This document shows positions 46,506 through 58,800 of a stretch of DNA of 64,000 nucleotides, one piece after another. The DNA comes from Romanomermis culicivorax (Eukaryota; Nematoda; Enoplea; Mermithida; Mermithidae). Numbering within the stretch: the first letter of the stretch is position 1; every line of letters begins with the position of its first letter. A program made the translations under genes and the position numbers. The stretch covers positions 310,001-374,000 of the forward strand of contig CAWUHX010000312.1 in the NCBI GenBank assembly GCA_963922205.1, given 5' to 3'. The notes beneath the pieces are model-generated. The model was not told the DNA's origin, ran no database searches, and saw only the letters and a list, made by a program, of their open reading frames with translations.

Positions 46506-46865
46506 ATGCGATTGTAAGGCCAATAATAGCCGACATGAATTCTTATTATAACCAATCGCAGACAATGTTTCAAAAATTGTTAACTGTTACTTATTTATGG
46601 TAAACCACTGTGTCTTCCTTTCAATCTGTCCACTATAAAATAAAAATAAAGTTAACAACAACCGAATTGCGAATTTAGCCAAGTTAGGAATAATTTAACC
46701 CAAAGATGCACAGCATCATGACTTGAGTATAAATCGGCCATCCGAATATTTTGGAGAATTGATTTTTTTTCTGAAGTCCCAAAAATGTAATCAATAAAAT
46801 TATTCTTTTGTTCAGATCTATTTTTATCTTGCTCATTTTACTTCGTCATCTGCCCAATCATTGCT

Positions 46866-46960
46866 GTAGGGGTCAAATCTTCTGGGGGTCATAAAAAATC
46901 TGTTGGGGGTCAACTAAACTCTGCTGGGGGTCAATACCTCCAAACCCCATGTGCATGTAT
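46866..46960. mobile_element. Partial hAT-like MITE, second copy
   Basis: Its reverse complement, ATACATGCACATGGGGTTTGG followed by TGACCCCCAGCAGA-type units, matches the left 90 bases of the MITE at 13172-13589. The other end is missing. Confidence 0.7.
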
Positions 46961-47125
46961 TCTCCTTGATGAGCGATTCGTCCTACATTCTGAAAAATCC
47001 ATGATTGACAAGTTTTGGCCATGCGCTCGGAAATTTTCGTGGTGTGGTTTTTCCTGTAAATATGTCCCAGTAGTATTATTATAACGTTTTCAGAAGTAGA
47101 CTTTCGGAAGGATTGGAAATATGTA

Positions 47126-48120
47126 TAGTCTGCTTTTTATAAAATGTTTTTTAGTTGAAAAATGGACAAAAAAATGACCGCCCTCAAAGTTGTTTAACAC
47201 AAAGTTTTTACAGGGTTTTTGGCGTGAAAATTGATGAGGAGTAGTTAAGCAGGCTCAGAAAATTTCAATCTCATGGGACGCATCATATAGCAGGAAACCA
47301 TAGAAATACAGGGTGAGCCAAAAAAAAGGCGACCAGTACTGACTTTCATAGCTTTCAGAGGGTTAAGCTTTTTTAATGCGGTTTCCTGCCGTCGATAGAT
47401 AAAACATCTGGCATAAAAACTGCACAGTTTCAGCCAGATTGCTCCAATGTTGACCGACTAGAGTCAAAAATACTGAACCTCGGCTTTTTTTGCAAATAAA
47501 TTTTGAAAAATTGACAAAATCAACATGTTTTACAACAGGAAAGTACAATAGATCCAATCATGAGACCCATATAACAGCTGAAAACTACAAGAAAGCCATT
47601 TCAGTGTGTCCTACTTTCTCTTTTATAAATAATTTTAATCGTTTTTCGATCTAGTCAATGACAGAATTGATTTTGCTTTTTTTCCAATTTCAAAACAAAA
47701 GCTCTTGATTTTTTTGAAATTTTGCCCCATATTGAAGCAAGTAGTTAATGACTTTAAATTACGTGTAACTCACAAATCTGGCTGACTTTCACAGTATTAT
47801 TGTGTGTAAAAAGCTTTACAAAACTTTTCGCACAATAGGACAACTTTTGCTTTGATTTCACAATTTTTACTTTTTGAAAAATGACCACTTTTACTAAATT
47901 TCTGTTTGTACAAGAACCATAATTTCTAGGAGCATAAAATTTGGTCTTTGTAGCAAAGATAACCAGGGTATTCTAATGCAGCAATCCGCATTAAACGAGC
48001 TTCATCCGTTCAAAAGTTATGGAGGTCAGAGCCGGTCGCCTTTTTTTGGCTCACCCTGTAGAAGATGATACTTGCTTTCCACTTTTTTTTCACAAGCATT
48101 TCCAGAAAAAGGGACTGTAG
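47126..48120. mobile_element. TAGTCTG-type MITE split by another MITE
   Basis: The left part (tagtctgctttttataaaatg...) and the right part (...atacttgctttccac...cacaagcatttccagaaaaagggact) together parallel the intact 244-base copy at 52244-52487. They are separated by the 47309-48058 element. Confidence 0.65.
47309..48058. mobile_element. Tc1/mariner-type MITE, 750 bp, TA target duplication
   Basis: Terminal inverted repeats of about 24-25 bases, CAGGGTGAGCCAAAAAAAAGG and its complement CCTTTTTTTGGCTCACCCTG, are flanked by TA on both sides (47307-47308, 48059-48060). TA duplication and CAGGGTG ends are typical of Tc1/mariner. The 64-codon frame inside does not resemble a transposase. Confidence 0.85.
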
Positions 48121-48249
48121 GCTGTGTTGTGATTACATAATTTACAATTGAGATATGAATGCGAAAAAATTATGAACAGGCGAAGTAGGTGTAAATAGGT
48201 TTCTAGGGCCTGACGTTGTTTAAGCAGTAAGCCAAGTGAAATAGTGGTT

Positions 48250-48888
48250 GCCTACAAAAGGTACACAAAAGATACACATGTACAAAACATAGGCATCAAA
48301 GTATACAGTCCTAAGTGTGTGGGGTGATACAGGGGTGTAGAAATAGTCGACAATGTAATATGATCCAAAGTGATATGAATTCCTGTAACGTGGTGATTCC
48401 TTATGCTTGAACATTGATTTTGGGACACGATTTTCACATATTCAACACACATTTTTTTACAAAATGCATAGAAAAACTTGTCCAAAAAATAGCTTGAGCA
48501 TGGGGAAGCATCAAAAAACGTGTCCCAAATATGTAAAGTCGTGTCCTGAACAAAATTTTTTGTAAAAAATGGGTAAAACAGTTAGATTCTAAAAATTTGG
48601 TGAAACACATGATTGTTAGATTCCAAGAGTCCCACTAAAATTTATTGGGAGATATGGTATCATTAATTTTAATGCTCAAGTCGGCCGAGGCGTACTTCCT
48701 AAATCAAAATCGAATTTTACCCATTAAAGCTTTGAGCGTACTTTCTACATGGAAGTCGAGTTCTACACATTAAGGCATTGGGTGTACTTTCTAAACCCCC
48801 TGTATCACCCCCTCCGGCACAATTAGGGCACTATACTTTGATGCCTATATTTTATACATGGGTGTCTTTTGTGTACCTCCTGCACGGC
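48250..48888. mobile_element. Foldback element, CAGGGGGTACACAAAAGATAC family, copy 3
   Basis: Inverted ends of about 100 bases: ggtacacaaaagatacacatgtac...catcaaagtatac...gtgtggggtgatacagggg on the left, complemented on the right from 48785 to 48888. Inside are the same 'gtgtcccaaa...ttttttgtaaaa' hairpin and the gtactttctacatgg units as in copies 1 and 2. Confidence 0.8.
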
Positions 48889-51800
48889 CCGCTCCGTTTG
48901 GCTATATTTGCAATTAGCAGCTTCAAAAACGATAAAAAATAAGAGTACTTGCAAATTTTTCGAGAACATTTTTGTTCAGAGCTGAGAGTCAAAAAACAGC
49001 GCCATGGATTTATTTCCATGAAAATGTGGCCAAATTTAATGCCTAAAACATGAGCCATTGTTGGCAAAGATAAAGCGAATGTTTAGTTCCTGAAAAAATT
49101 ATTTATTTAAAAATTTCAACAAAAATGACAAATAACAATTAGATAATGATCTAAAAAACGATAACATTGATTAAATTCGAGAAATTTACACAAATTAGCA
49201 AAAAATTGAACTTAAATCGGTCTGAAATTGACAAATCTGGCTTATGAGACTACTAGCTTAGAAAATTTTCTATCCGCCCCCGCTTGGCCTCCACAGTAAA
49301 TTGAACTGGGATTGCTCATCCCGCGAGCAGCCTGCTTGTGGTTTACACCTGAACATACCCAAAGGGTAGGGTTTTCGTGCCAGCATGAGCGGGGCTTGAA
49401 TCTGATCGGTCGATTTTGCTACATCTCATTCAATTTCAAATGATAGACAAAGCAAAAAGCACAAAAAGTATGTTCAACATGATACTCATTTTACACTCAA
49501 TGCAAAACTATATACTGTAGAAAAACGCTAAACTTTATCATGGTAATGACAAAATCCAAAATCATTGAAAATTTGCTTGTTCAGTTCAAAAAACTTTGAA
49601 CGTGTTATTGAAGGAAAGTTTCGGGTGTTCCGTCTGCAGCTCACGGACCGAAAATTGTCTCATTAAATTACAATAATAAGCTTACTAGTTTTTTCCATAT
49701 TGAACCTAAATTCATGGGATCGTTGCATTGATCATTTAAAAATGAATGGACTATAGCTGTCCTACTTTGGCTGAGTGGGCGTGAAGTGACTGCCTAAAAA
49801 AATATTTTGAGTCGGGTCAGTCAATGATCTGAATTTTCGGTCGATACATCGTTCCTGCTAGATAGAAAAATTGATCAAGCATAGACATGATAGTATAACG
49901 TTGCTTGGTGCAGTGCTGCTGAAGAACATTCATGCTTCAATAAACGATGTCGTTCCGCACTATTTGTTTACTTTACCGGATGTACATTGAATTTTCATGT
50001 GCTTTATACAGCCATAAATTTTCATCGATTTTTTAAAAAAGAACAATTTTTTTTATCGGAATTTGAACTAATCAATTAGTCCAAAATTTATAAAGATACA
50101 ATTTTCCAATTGCAAGTTCAAAATGTTTAAAATCCAATTATTCCACATATAGCATTTACACTATACCACCCTTCTCATAGTTCTTTTCACAAGAATTCCT
50201 TGAATCAGTCACCAGCCAAAAATTAGAAGTTATATTTTTCACAGATTATGCCAATTAAACCAGCAAATAATGGTTTTGAATTATGAGTTTCTCCATTTTT
50301 CTTTAAATACTGTTTCGAAAAATATTGGTGAAAGGGGTTTTCGACTACATAGAATTCAATATACGCGATCACTTTACACAAAAAAATTATCCTAAGTGTA
50401 AGCAAATGTATTTCTGCGATTTTTAGGGTGAGGGAGGTTCGGCTATGGAGAATTCCATAGATGCAGCTATGTAACACAAAAAATTATCCCGAATGTAGAG
50501 AAACGTATTTCCGCGATTTTTGGAGCAAAGGGTTTCTGGCCATGGAGGATTCAACAGACGCAGTACTTTTACACAAAAAATTGTCCTATGTGTAAACAAA
50601 AAGTTTCTGCGATTTTTAGGGTTGAATGGTTCTTGACCATGGGAATTTAATATATGCGGTCACTTTACGCTCTGTTTACGACGAATTCCAGAGTAATATG
50701 CAGTTTACACATCTTTTTCTTTTACCGAATGTGAGAATTCGTAGCTTTAAGATTGTTTTTTATTGTTTCTTTGATGTAAAAATGGCCAAATTTAAAACTT
50801 CAATGTGCTTCTTTGAAGCTGAGGCCTACTAAAAAAAGGTGAACTAACCTATTGGAAAATGCCCTGATGTGGTAGAAAAAAGAATATACTTGCTTGGATA
50901 GTTACCAAGCTAGAAAAAGGGATGAACTAGATTTTTGAGAACTTGAGTTAAAGTTTAAAAAATTCACTTTTCTAATATTGGATTTTCATTCTGTAGGCAG
51001 GGGTGCTGCGGGCCATGCAAACCCCCCCCCCGAAAATATTAACGTGTCAAGAAAAGCAAAAACCTTTCGTTTTTTCTTCAGGAAAAAGTCCAACCAGAAA
51101 TACCAATTCTACAGTAAATTAAGTGAAAAAATTGCGTGCTCTCCACCGAAAAAATTCCTGGCTACAGGCCTGCTACCAACCGTTGATCTACATAGGATTT
51201 GGAAGTACACCCTCCCACTGAGACTGGATACCCCTGGCTGGCCTCTGTAAAAAGTCAATCGACCCCCTCGACTTTTTCAACATCTAAAAACATGTGAAAA
51301 AACAGTTTTTTTTGACAAGAATTAGTAAAAAGTGAAATTTTTTTTGAAAATTTATTTTTCGCTCCTCAATTCCCCTCTCGAAAAATCTTTCCTTACATCT
51401 CTACTTCCAACCTGCAGCTCTGAAATTTAGGGGAAGGAAGGTTACAGACAGGGTGGACCCTGGTTTTTTGAGAGGAAAATCCAAAAAAAGTTTACTAATT
51501 TTTTTTATACAGGGAAACAGTTCCAATTTCAAAAATCTGGAGGTACATATCCCCCTCACTCATATATGTTTCCAACCGTACTGAACTATTTTACTCAATT
51601 TACTGTCAATTAAACAGGAGTCAACTGTTTCCCCTCTCTTACTACTTTTTTTATTTTTCGTTCTTGTGTGTTATTTGTTTTCTTGGGCCGATATTGGACT
51701 TCCCAACATGTATTTTCCAGTAAAAAATCATTTCTAGCATAATCCGATTTTTTTATAAACTTTTATACGAACATAATACTACAAAATGCATAAACGATAC

Positions 51801-52240
51801 TTTAACACATTTTCCAATTTTAAAATTACAAATTCGCCTAAATTGACGGAAAAAAATAAATCTAAAATTTTTTACTTTAAATACAAACCTCGGAAAAATG
51901 AAATTCTCGATAAAAAATGGAAATTTGTCCGTCAAATCCCCAATCGAGCAACGATGATCTTGGCATTTAAGATTGAAAACTGTTTTTTTGACGATGGTGC
52001 GGGAAATATGTCAATTTTTCAAGATGATTACAGAAAAAAAGGGAATGTTTTGCTCAAAGACATCTTGATTTGTTAGCGATTAGCTTTGTGAAAATTGAAA
52101 GATAATTTCGAAAAAAATGAAATTGGTAACTTTTCTTCTAAAAAAAATTTAAAAAATTGTCAACTTTTTGAAAAATTTTGAGAAAAAAATGATAAATCCA
52201 TCAAAATCATTTTTTTCAAAATCGAAAAAATTTCCAAAAA
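48889..52240. other. Intergenic, no gene seen
   Basis: Between the lipase cluster and NADK2. It holds the tandem repeat at 50339-50670 and a C10 run at 51022-51031. The plus-strand frames at 50978-51250 and 51786-52076 have no recognisable family and no splice support. Confidence 0.45.
50339..50670. repeat. Tandem repeat, units of about 97-100 bp
   Basis: Three full units and a partial fourth share 'ttacacaaaaaattatcc...tgta.gcaaa.gtatttctgcgatttttagggt' and 'ggccatgga.gaattcaatagacgcag'. Confidence 0.75.
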
Positions 52241-52243
52241 CTA

Positions 52244-52487
52244 TAGTCTGTTTTTATAAAATGCTTCCAAATAGAAAAGTGACACAAATCAGTACTGTCG
52301 TTAAAATCGTTTACAAAGAGCTCTTACAGTAAATTTTTTTGCTCAAAAAATCCCTAAGGGTTAGGTCATTATGCTCACAAATTTTTAGTTCAATATGGTA
52401 TATTGTTTTTCAGCAAAGCGTGAAAATCTGAAATACTACTTGCTTTCCACTTACAGTATTTAGAAGCATTTCAAGAAAAACAGACTA
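52244..52487. mobile_element. TAGTCTG-type MITE, intact copy
   Basis: TAGTCTGTTTTTATAAAATGC at the left and the complement GCATTTCAAGAAAAACAGACTA at the right, flanked by TA. Fragments recur at about 17345, 22735 and 47126. Confidence 0.75.
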
Positions 52488-52863
52488 TAGAACATTTTAA
52501 GAAAAAATTCAGCTATGGTGATCTTGAAATTTAAGATTAACATGACTAGTCCATATATAAGTCAAAAATTTAATTTTTTCAAAACTGGAAAAGTAGTTTT
52601 TTGGAGAAGATTGCAGAAAAATAGAGAATGTGCTCACATATGTAGAACGAATTATTTTAATTTGATCCAGATCAATTTTTTTCAAAACTGAAATAATTTC
52701 GAAGAAACAATATTTTAATAATACAGTAAATTTCATCAATCAGAAAAAAAAATCTTTAAAAAATACAAAAAAAACCCAAAATTTTTCGCCGAATATTTTT
52801 TCTATCATCAAGATCAACTTTTAGCTACAAAAAATTTACATAAATTTCACTCACGAAATCATC

Positions 52864-55800
52864 TCATCGAAAAATCACCGTTCGCAAAGCGTCTTCTTCG
52901 AATAATTCTAACGTCGCTTGGGCGCCGTCGTTAAAAATGTACGATAAGCCGCCGTCGATGACCAAATGGGCGTCGAAACAACGCGATTTGACCACAACTT
53001 TTTTGGCGAATCCGCGCGGTTTGGCGGCCGTATACGTGGCGTTGAAAACTGGATCGCGAACGGTGAAAGCCATACCTGAAGAAAAAATTGAAGAACATTA
53101 GAATCATAATGAGATTGAAAATTTTCAGGATAAAATTTATAAATTTCGAGATCTTATCCAGAGTTTTCGAGATCTTATTCAGAATTTTTGAGATCGTACT
53201 AATATTTTTTTAAGAATAAATACAGCATTTTTTGATGGACCGAAATTCAAGATATAAAAATTCAGAATTTTTCACACCAAATCCATAAATGTTTAAATTG
53301 AATTCAGAATTTTTGAATTCTAATTCAAGAGTTTTGAGACTGAGAACAAATTTTTGAGATCTAAGTAAGATCTTCAGAAATCAGATTCCGAATTTTTGCG
53401 ATAAAATTTAAACTTTTCGAGATCAAATTCGAGGTTTTTGAGATCATACTTGGAATTTTCGAAATGAAATATAGAATTTCAGAAATCAAATACACGATCT
53501 TTGATATCAGTTACAGAATTTTTGAGACGTAATTCAGAATTTTCGAGATCCAAACAGGAATTTTCGGATCAAACATCAAATTTTTTAGATCAACACAAAA
53601 TTTTTGAGATCGAATTCAGAATTTTTAATATCAAATACAAAATTTTCGACATCGGATTCAGATTTTTTTGGTTGAATATAGAACTTATGAGATCTAATGC
53701 CGATTTTTGAGATCTAATTCAGAATTTTTGACATCGAATAAGATTCTCTGACATCAAATATAGAATTTTGAAAATCGAATTTGGAATTTTTGAGATAGAA
53801 TTCAGGATTTTTGAAATTTAATTAAAAACTTTTTAAAATCCAATAGATAATTTTTGGCATCCATTTTGGAGTGTTTGAAATCAAATACGAAATTCTTGAA
53901 ATAGAATTCATAATCTTTTAAATCAAATTTAGAATTTTTGATAACAATTCAAAAATTTTTAACATCGAATACACTTTTTTTGGTATCAAACACAGAATTT
54001 GAGATCGAATTCAGAATTTTTCAAATTGAATACAGAATTTTCGAGATCGGATTCAAATGTTATTAGATCATTAACAGAATTTTTGACAATTCATAATTTT
54101 TTTAAAATAATCTACATTCAAGTTTTACAGAATTATAATGTTTAAATTCCTTTTCCATCAGTGCCAAAATTTTGTAACTTGAACTTTACTTAAAATTTTA
54201 AATTCTTTGATCAGAATTTCATATGATTTGAATGTTATCAATACGGCTTGATAATTAAAATTTTTCTTCAATATTTTCACTACTGAACTGATCTACGAAT
54301 CAGCCTTTTGAAGAATCTGCTGATCATTCAGAATCAGACTTTGAATCCTGCCTGGATTTTGAAATCTGATCGTTACGAATTCCAAAAGTACAAAATTCCA
54401 AATGTCAAATTCCAAGCTATATTCTCGATAAATTGATGTAATATTATATATATATATATATTATTGGAGATTCTCATTTTACACTCTGTCACTATTTGGC
54501 GTTAAGAAAACGTGGATCATTTCACTGATTTTAAGGGAAAAAAACAATATGTACTAAAATTCAACTTTCGTGAAATTTCTGATTATCGGTTTAAAATGAT
54601 CTTCCTTACGCAAATCAGACGGCGAAAAGATCAATTGATCGTTGAAGCGTCGACACAGTTTATTAATAATGGCAGGATCTTTGGTCGGCAATTGTACGCC
54701 CAATTCTTCGTTGACTTGAAAAATTGTAAATTTTCAAAATAAAATTTTCATCAATCGTGAAAATTCTAGACAAATTCGAATTACATCAGTGTTTTTTTAG
54801 CGGCACACCCATTAGCAGTGCCGCTAATTCAATTGATAGAAACTGATGAAGGTTAATTAATTAAGTGGAAGTAGATATGCTAACGGCCGCGTCTGATAGA
54901 AAGCAATGACTGTTATACTCATGACCGGCGAAAAATTTTCAGGTTTTGACTTTTTGAAATTCACCAAAATGAATCTTTTCGGTTTTGAAGTGAAAACAAA
55001 TTTTTTCTTATGAAAAAATGCCCAGAATTTTTTCCTTATTTCGAAATTTTGTTCCTTAAACATCCCATTGAGGCGAAAAACAGTGCTCCAAACGAGACAA
55101 GAAAAAAAATTGTAAAGATTGATCAGCAAAATGTTTTCTTGTAACTAGTGAAAAAGAGATGAGGTATAATTCAGTTGATTGAAACTGCTGAATGTTAAGT
55201 AGTAAGTGGAAGTAGATATGCTAATGGCCATGTCCGATAGAAAACAATGACTGTTATACTCATTGACCGGCGCGAAGCGTCAGAAAATTTTGAAATTTTT
55301 GTCTGCGAGAAACACGAAATCGACATATGACAAAGTTCCAACAGCCTTATTCATTATGGTAAATTCTGGAATGAAAATTCGGTCATTAGCGCCCCGCGCT
55401 AATGACCAAAGTTTTCATTAGCGCGGCTCATGTTTTATTAGCGCCGCGTTAAAAAAACAGTGGATTACATATTGAAAAATTTTAAACTTACTAATCTGTA
55501 ACAAATCAGCCACGCATCTATCGGTCAATTTATTAATATTGAAATACCAAGACGTACTACCGGTACCCGTACATACAGTAAACCCGCTACTTTTCTGCTT
55601 GACTTTTTCCTTGTCGTCGACTTGTAATTCGTAGTACGAAACTCTGAAAAAAAGGTTATAGCATGACTGTTAAATGCCCCGAATTTGGCAAAATTTCTGC
55701 AATCTAGAATCATTATACAGCTACTTTAGTTCACAGGTTACATTTCATCAAATTTACATCAATGAATCAGAGCTGTACTCACGAGTAAATATTTTCAAGT

Positions 55801-58800
55801 GTAAAAACTGCAACTTCAAATGCTATGGTGCACAGCAATTGGAAAAGTGTTAGACTAAAAATTTTCTCGGTAAATCTCTTTACATAAAAATTTGCATAAA
55901 TATCTAACAAAATAGAAACTTGATCCAAAGAACTACCAAAGATTTGAACAGGTAACATTTGAAAGTTATTTAATATCAAAATGTACATCACGTAATGAAG
56001 CACCAATTTTACACTGCCACATTTCAAAGTTTACTGAAATTCAGAATTGTTTACTGTCGATTAAGCATGCTTTACCAGGTATAGACAATCTTTCCATGAT
56101 TTATCACATTCATGCAAATTTTAGTGTAAATAAGACCTACGGGGGAATTACTAGTATAACATTAGTTAGGTTTGTGGTACAGGAGGATATCGAATGCATT
56201 AAAGACCGTATTTTCGAAAATTCAAATTCAAAAATTCGAAATTCAATTTCATTCTTATTTATAATTTCATTTCATTGAAATTCAAAATTCTATTTCATCT
56301 AAATTAAAAAAGGTGTCAATTTTATTGAATCAGTTCCAGTCTAAAGTTTCTTGTCTTACAATAAATCTTTCTGAAGCCTTTAGAAAAATGAACTAATTTG
56401 ACCAGAAATGCAACTTCAGAATTTTTCACTTAAACCTTTCATCTAATGCCGCTATACCGTATCCTTCAAAAAATTATTTTTTTGGGCAGCTATAAAAGAA
56501 TGACAAAAAAGCTGTTTCAGTTAAAATGAGCTCGTTTTTAAAAAATTACTTTTAAACTTAGTTTAAATCTTGTTAGAGATGTATCGGGACCAAAATTTTG
56601 GAAATATCGGGTCCGGGTCCAGGTCCGAAATTTCAAGAATTTCGGGTCTGCTTCCAGCAATATAGTCGGGTAATTTCGGGTCTCATTTCGGGTCCAGGTC
56701 CATTATACTTATTAAAATGCTTATCTGTGCAATATACGTGCATATCTACACGAAATAAAAACTAGAAATGTATCGGGTCCAAAATTTTGAAAATATCGGG
56801 TCCGGGTCCAAAATTTTAACAATATCGGATCCGGGTTCAACTTCGGGTCCTGGTCCCCGATACATCTCTAGATTTTACGCAAATTTTTGCATTAGAAAAG
56901 TGCCGAAAATACGTCACATTTTCTGTAAATGTGAAGTGGCCTAAGTGACACGGTAGCTGAATCGATAATTGAATAAAATACAGAAAAAAACGAACCTCGA
57001 CGAAAGGGATTCTCCAATAAATACTTCGTTTAATGCCAAAAATGGTAGAACGCGCTTGGTTGACTGCGAAGGGCTAACGCTGCGAGCTCTACGTTTGAAA
57101 GCTTAAAAACGAGGGGAGAATTAATTGTAGCCAGATGATTTAAAGTCAAAATTTTATCAAGTGACAATTTTACATTTTTTATATTTGTAGAACATAAATT
57201 TGATGTTTAGCTAAAAAGTGGCGGAAAGGACCCCATCCCCTGTAAGATATCAGCGGCGATTGAGAGGGAACCTAATTTTGGTCCTTTTATCTTTCAAAAA
57301 AAAGTTTATGAGAAGTAAAAAGAAAGAGAAAGTGGAATTCGAGGAGTGAAGCATGCCAAAATTTTCTGAATCAACGAACATGAGAGAACAATAATTGCTA
57401 CAATTTTATTCACAATTGTTGAATTTCTAATACGTGAGTAAGCGACTTTGACAGTAAATTCTTGGTTATATATCAAGTTTTAAAAAAATTACTATCAAGG
57501 AAATCATGATTTTCAAGGTGACGAAAAAAGGCGAATCAGCAAAAGAGTGTTCCTCAAAAAATCGAGAGCTCAAAATAGCTATTCTCAAAAGAGCGAATCC
57601 CCAAAAAAGCGAAATATGTCGGAAGTATATCATGTTATATATAATAAACGAAATTTTTTTATGCAAATTAAAAATTGTAGGTGATGACTTATGGTTGAAA
57701 TATTACATCTAATTGGGGCCAGGGATTTTCCAATCCTATAGCTGGCCATATGGTAGCAGTGTTTTTTTTGCCAGAGGCAAATGAAAATTTTTTGAGGCAA
57801 ACAAATTTGAGGTAGTCATTTGTACATGTACAAACGGCTCTTTCCCCACTTGGGGAAGAAAATTTTGGGGATAAGGTACAGAAAATGTGCATTTTGGTGC
57901 ATTTTAGAAGTTCATAATCTCAAAATTTCATAACTTTAATAATCATTATTGGGTATTACCCAGCTCAGACGCGGCTTTCACAATTTCTACCATCACCTGA
58001 CATTTAATGTATAATAGTTTTCATCATCTCAAACGTATCATCTCATGGTTTAAGTGGTAATCTTCAATATTTTATCTTGATACTTAATGAAGATTCACAG
58101 TTTTTCATTGGAACGTTTCTTGAGAAAGATCAATACGTCAAGTCTGTAAACTTTTTAAAGCAATCGTGTCAAATCTGTAAACTTTTTAAAGCAATTTAAA
58201 AGCAATTTCTTAATGTAAAATCAATTCGGAAGCTTCATGGAAGTAGTTTTCGGAAATTTCTACTCTTCCACTCATATCTTTTCGGCCAAGTTCATGAGAG
58301 CTAACGAATAAATTACTGATTTAAAATTTTTTCAAATAATAAAATTATAAAAATTACGACTTTTGAACACAAAATTCGAATCTAATCCTTGAAATAAATG
58401 TTTGGAAAATTGATTTTCCGGCGTCGCGGAATGTCAATACACAAAATTTTTTCCGGCGCTTCGCACCGGAAAGATTAACATCTTTTTTGGGCTTTCACTT
58501 GTCATCATGGGCGACTTAGCCATCGGTTTATCATCTAATGGAAATATGCTATTGTATAGTTTCCTAGACAAATTGTTCCACAATGCTTGTTAATTATACT
58601 TGAAACTCGAAAATTTAAATTTTTTGCTCAATTTTGAGGAATTTTTTTTGTAGTTAAATAAAATTTGAGAATTACACTGATTTGGTTATTAGTCTTTGGC
58701 CATGACATAGAGGAACACAGGTTACTTATTTATACCTATTTTTGCTACGTACAAAGTGTACAAATGAAATATTGGCTGTCGTTTGTACATGTGCAAATGG

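Noticed and set aside
53501..53710. A 69-codon Phe/Ile-rich frame.
   Set aside because: It lies entirely within the AATTTTTGAGATC minisatellite.
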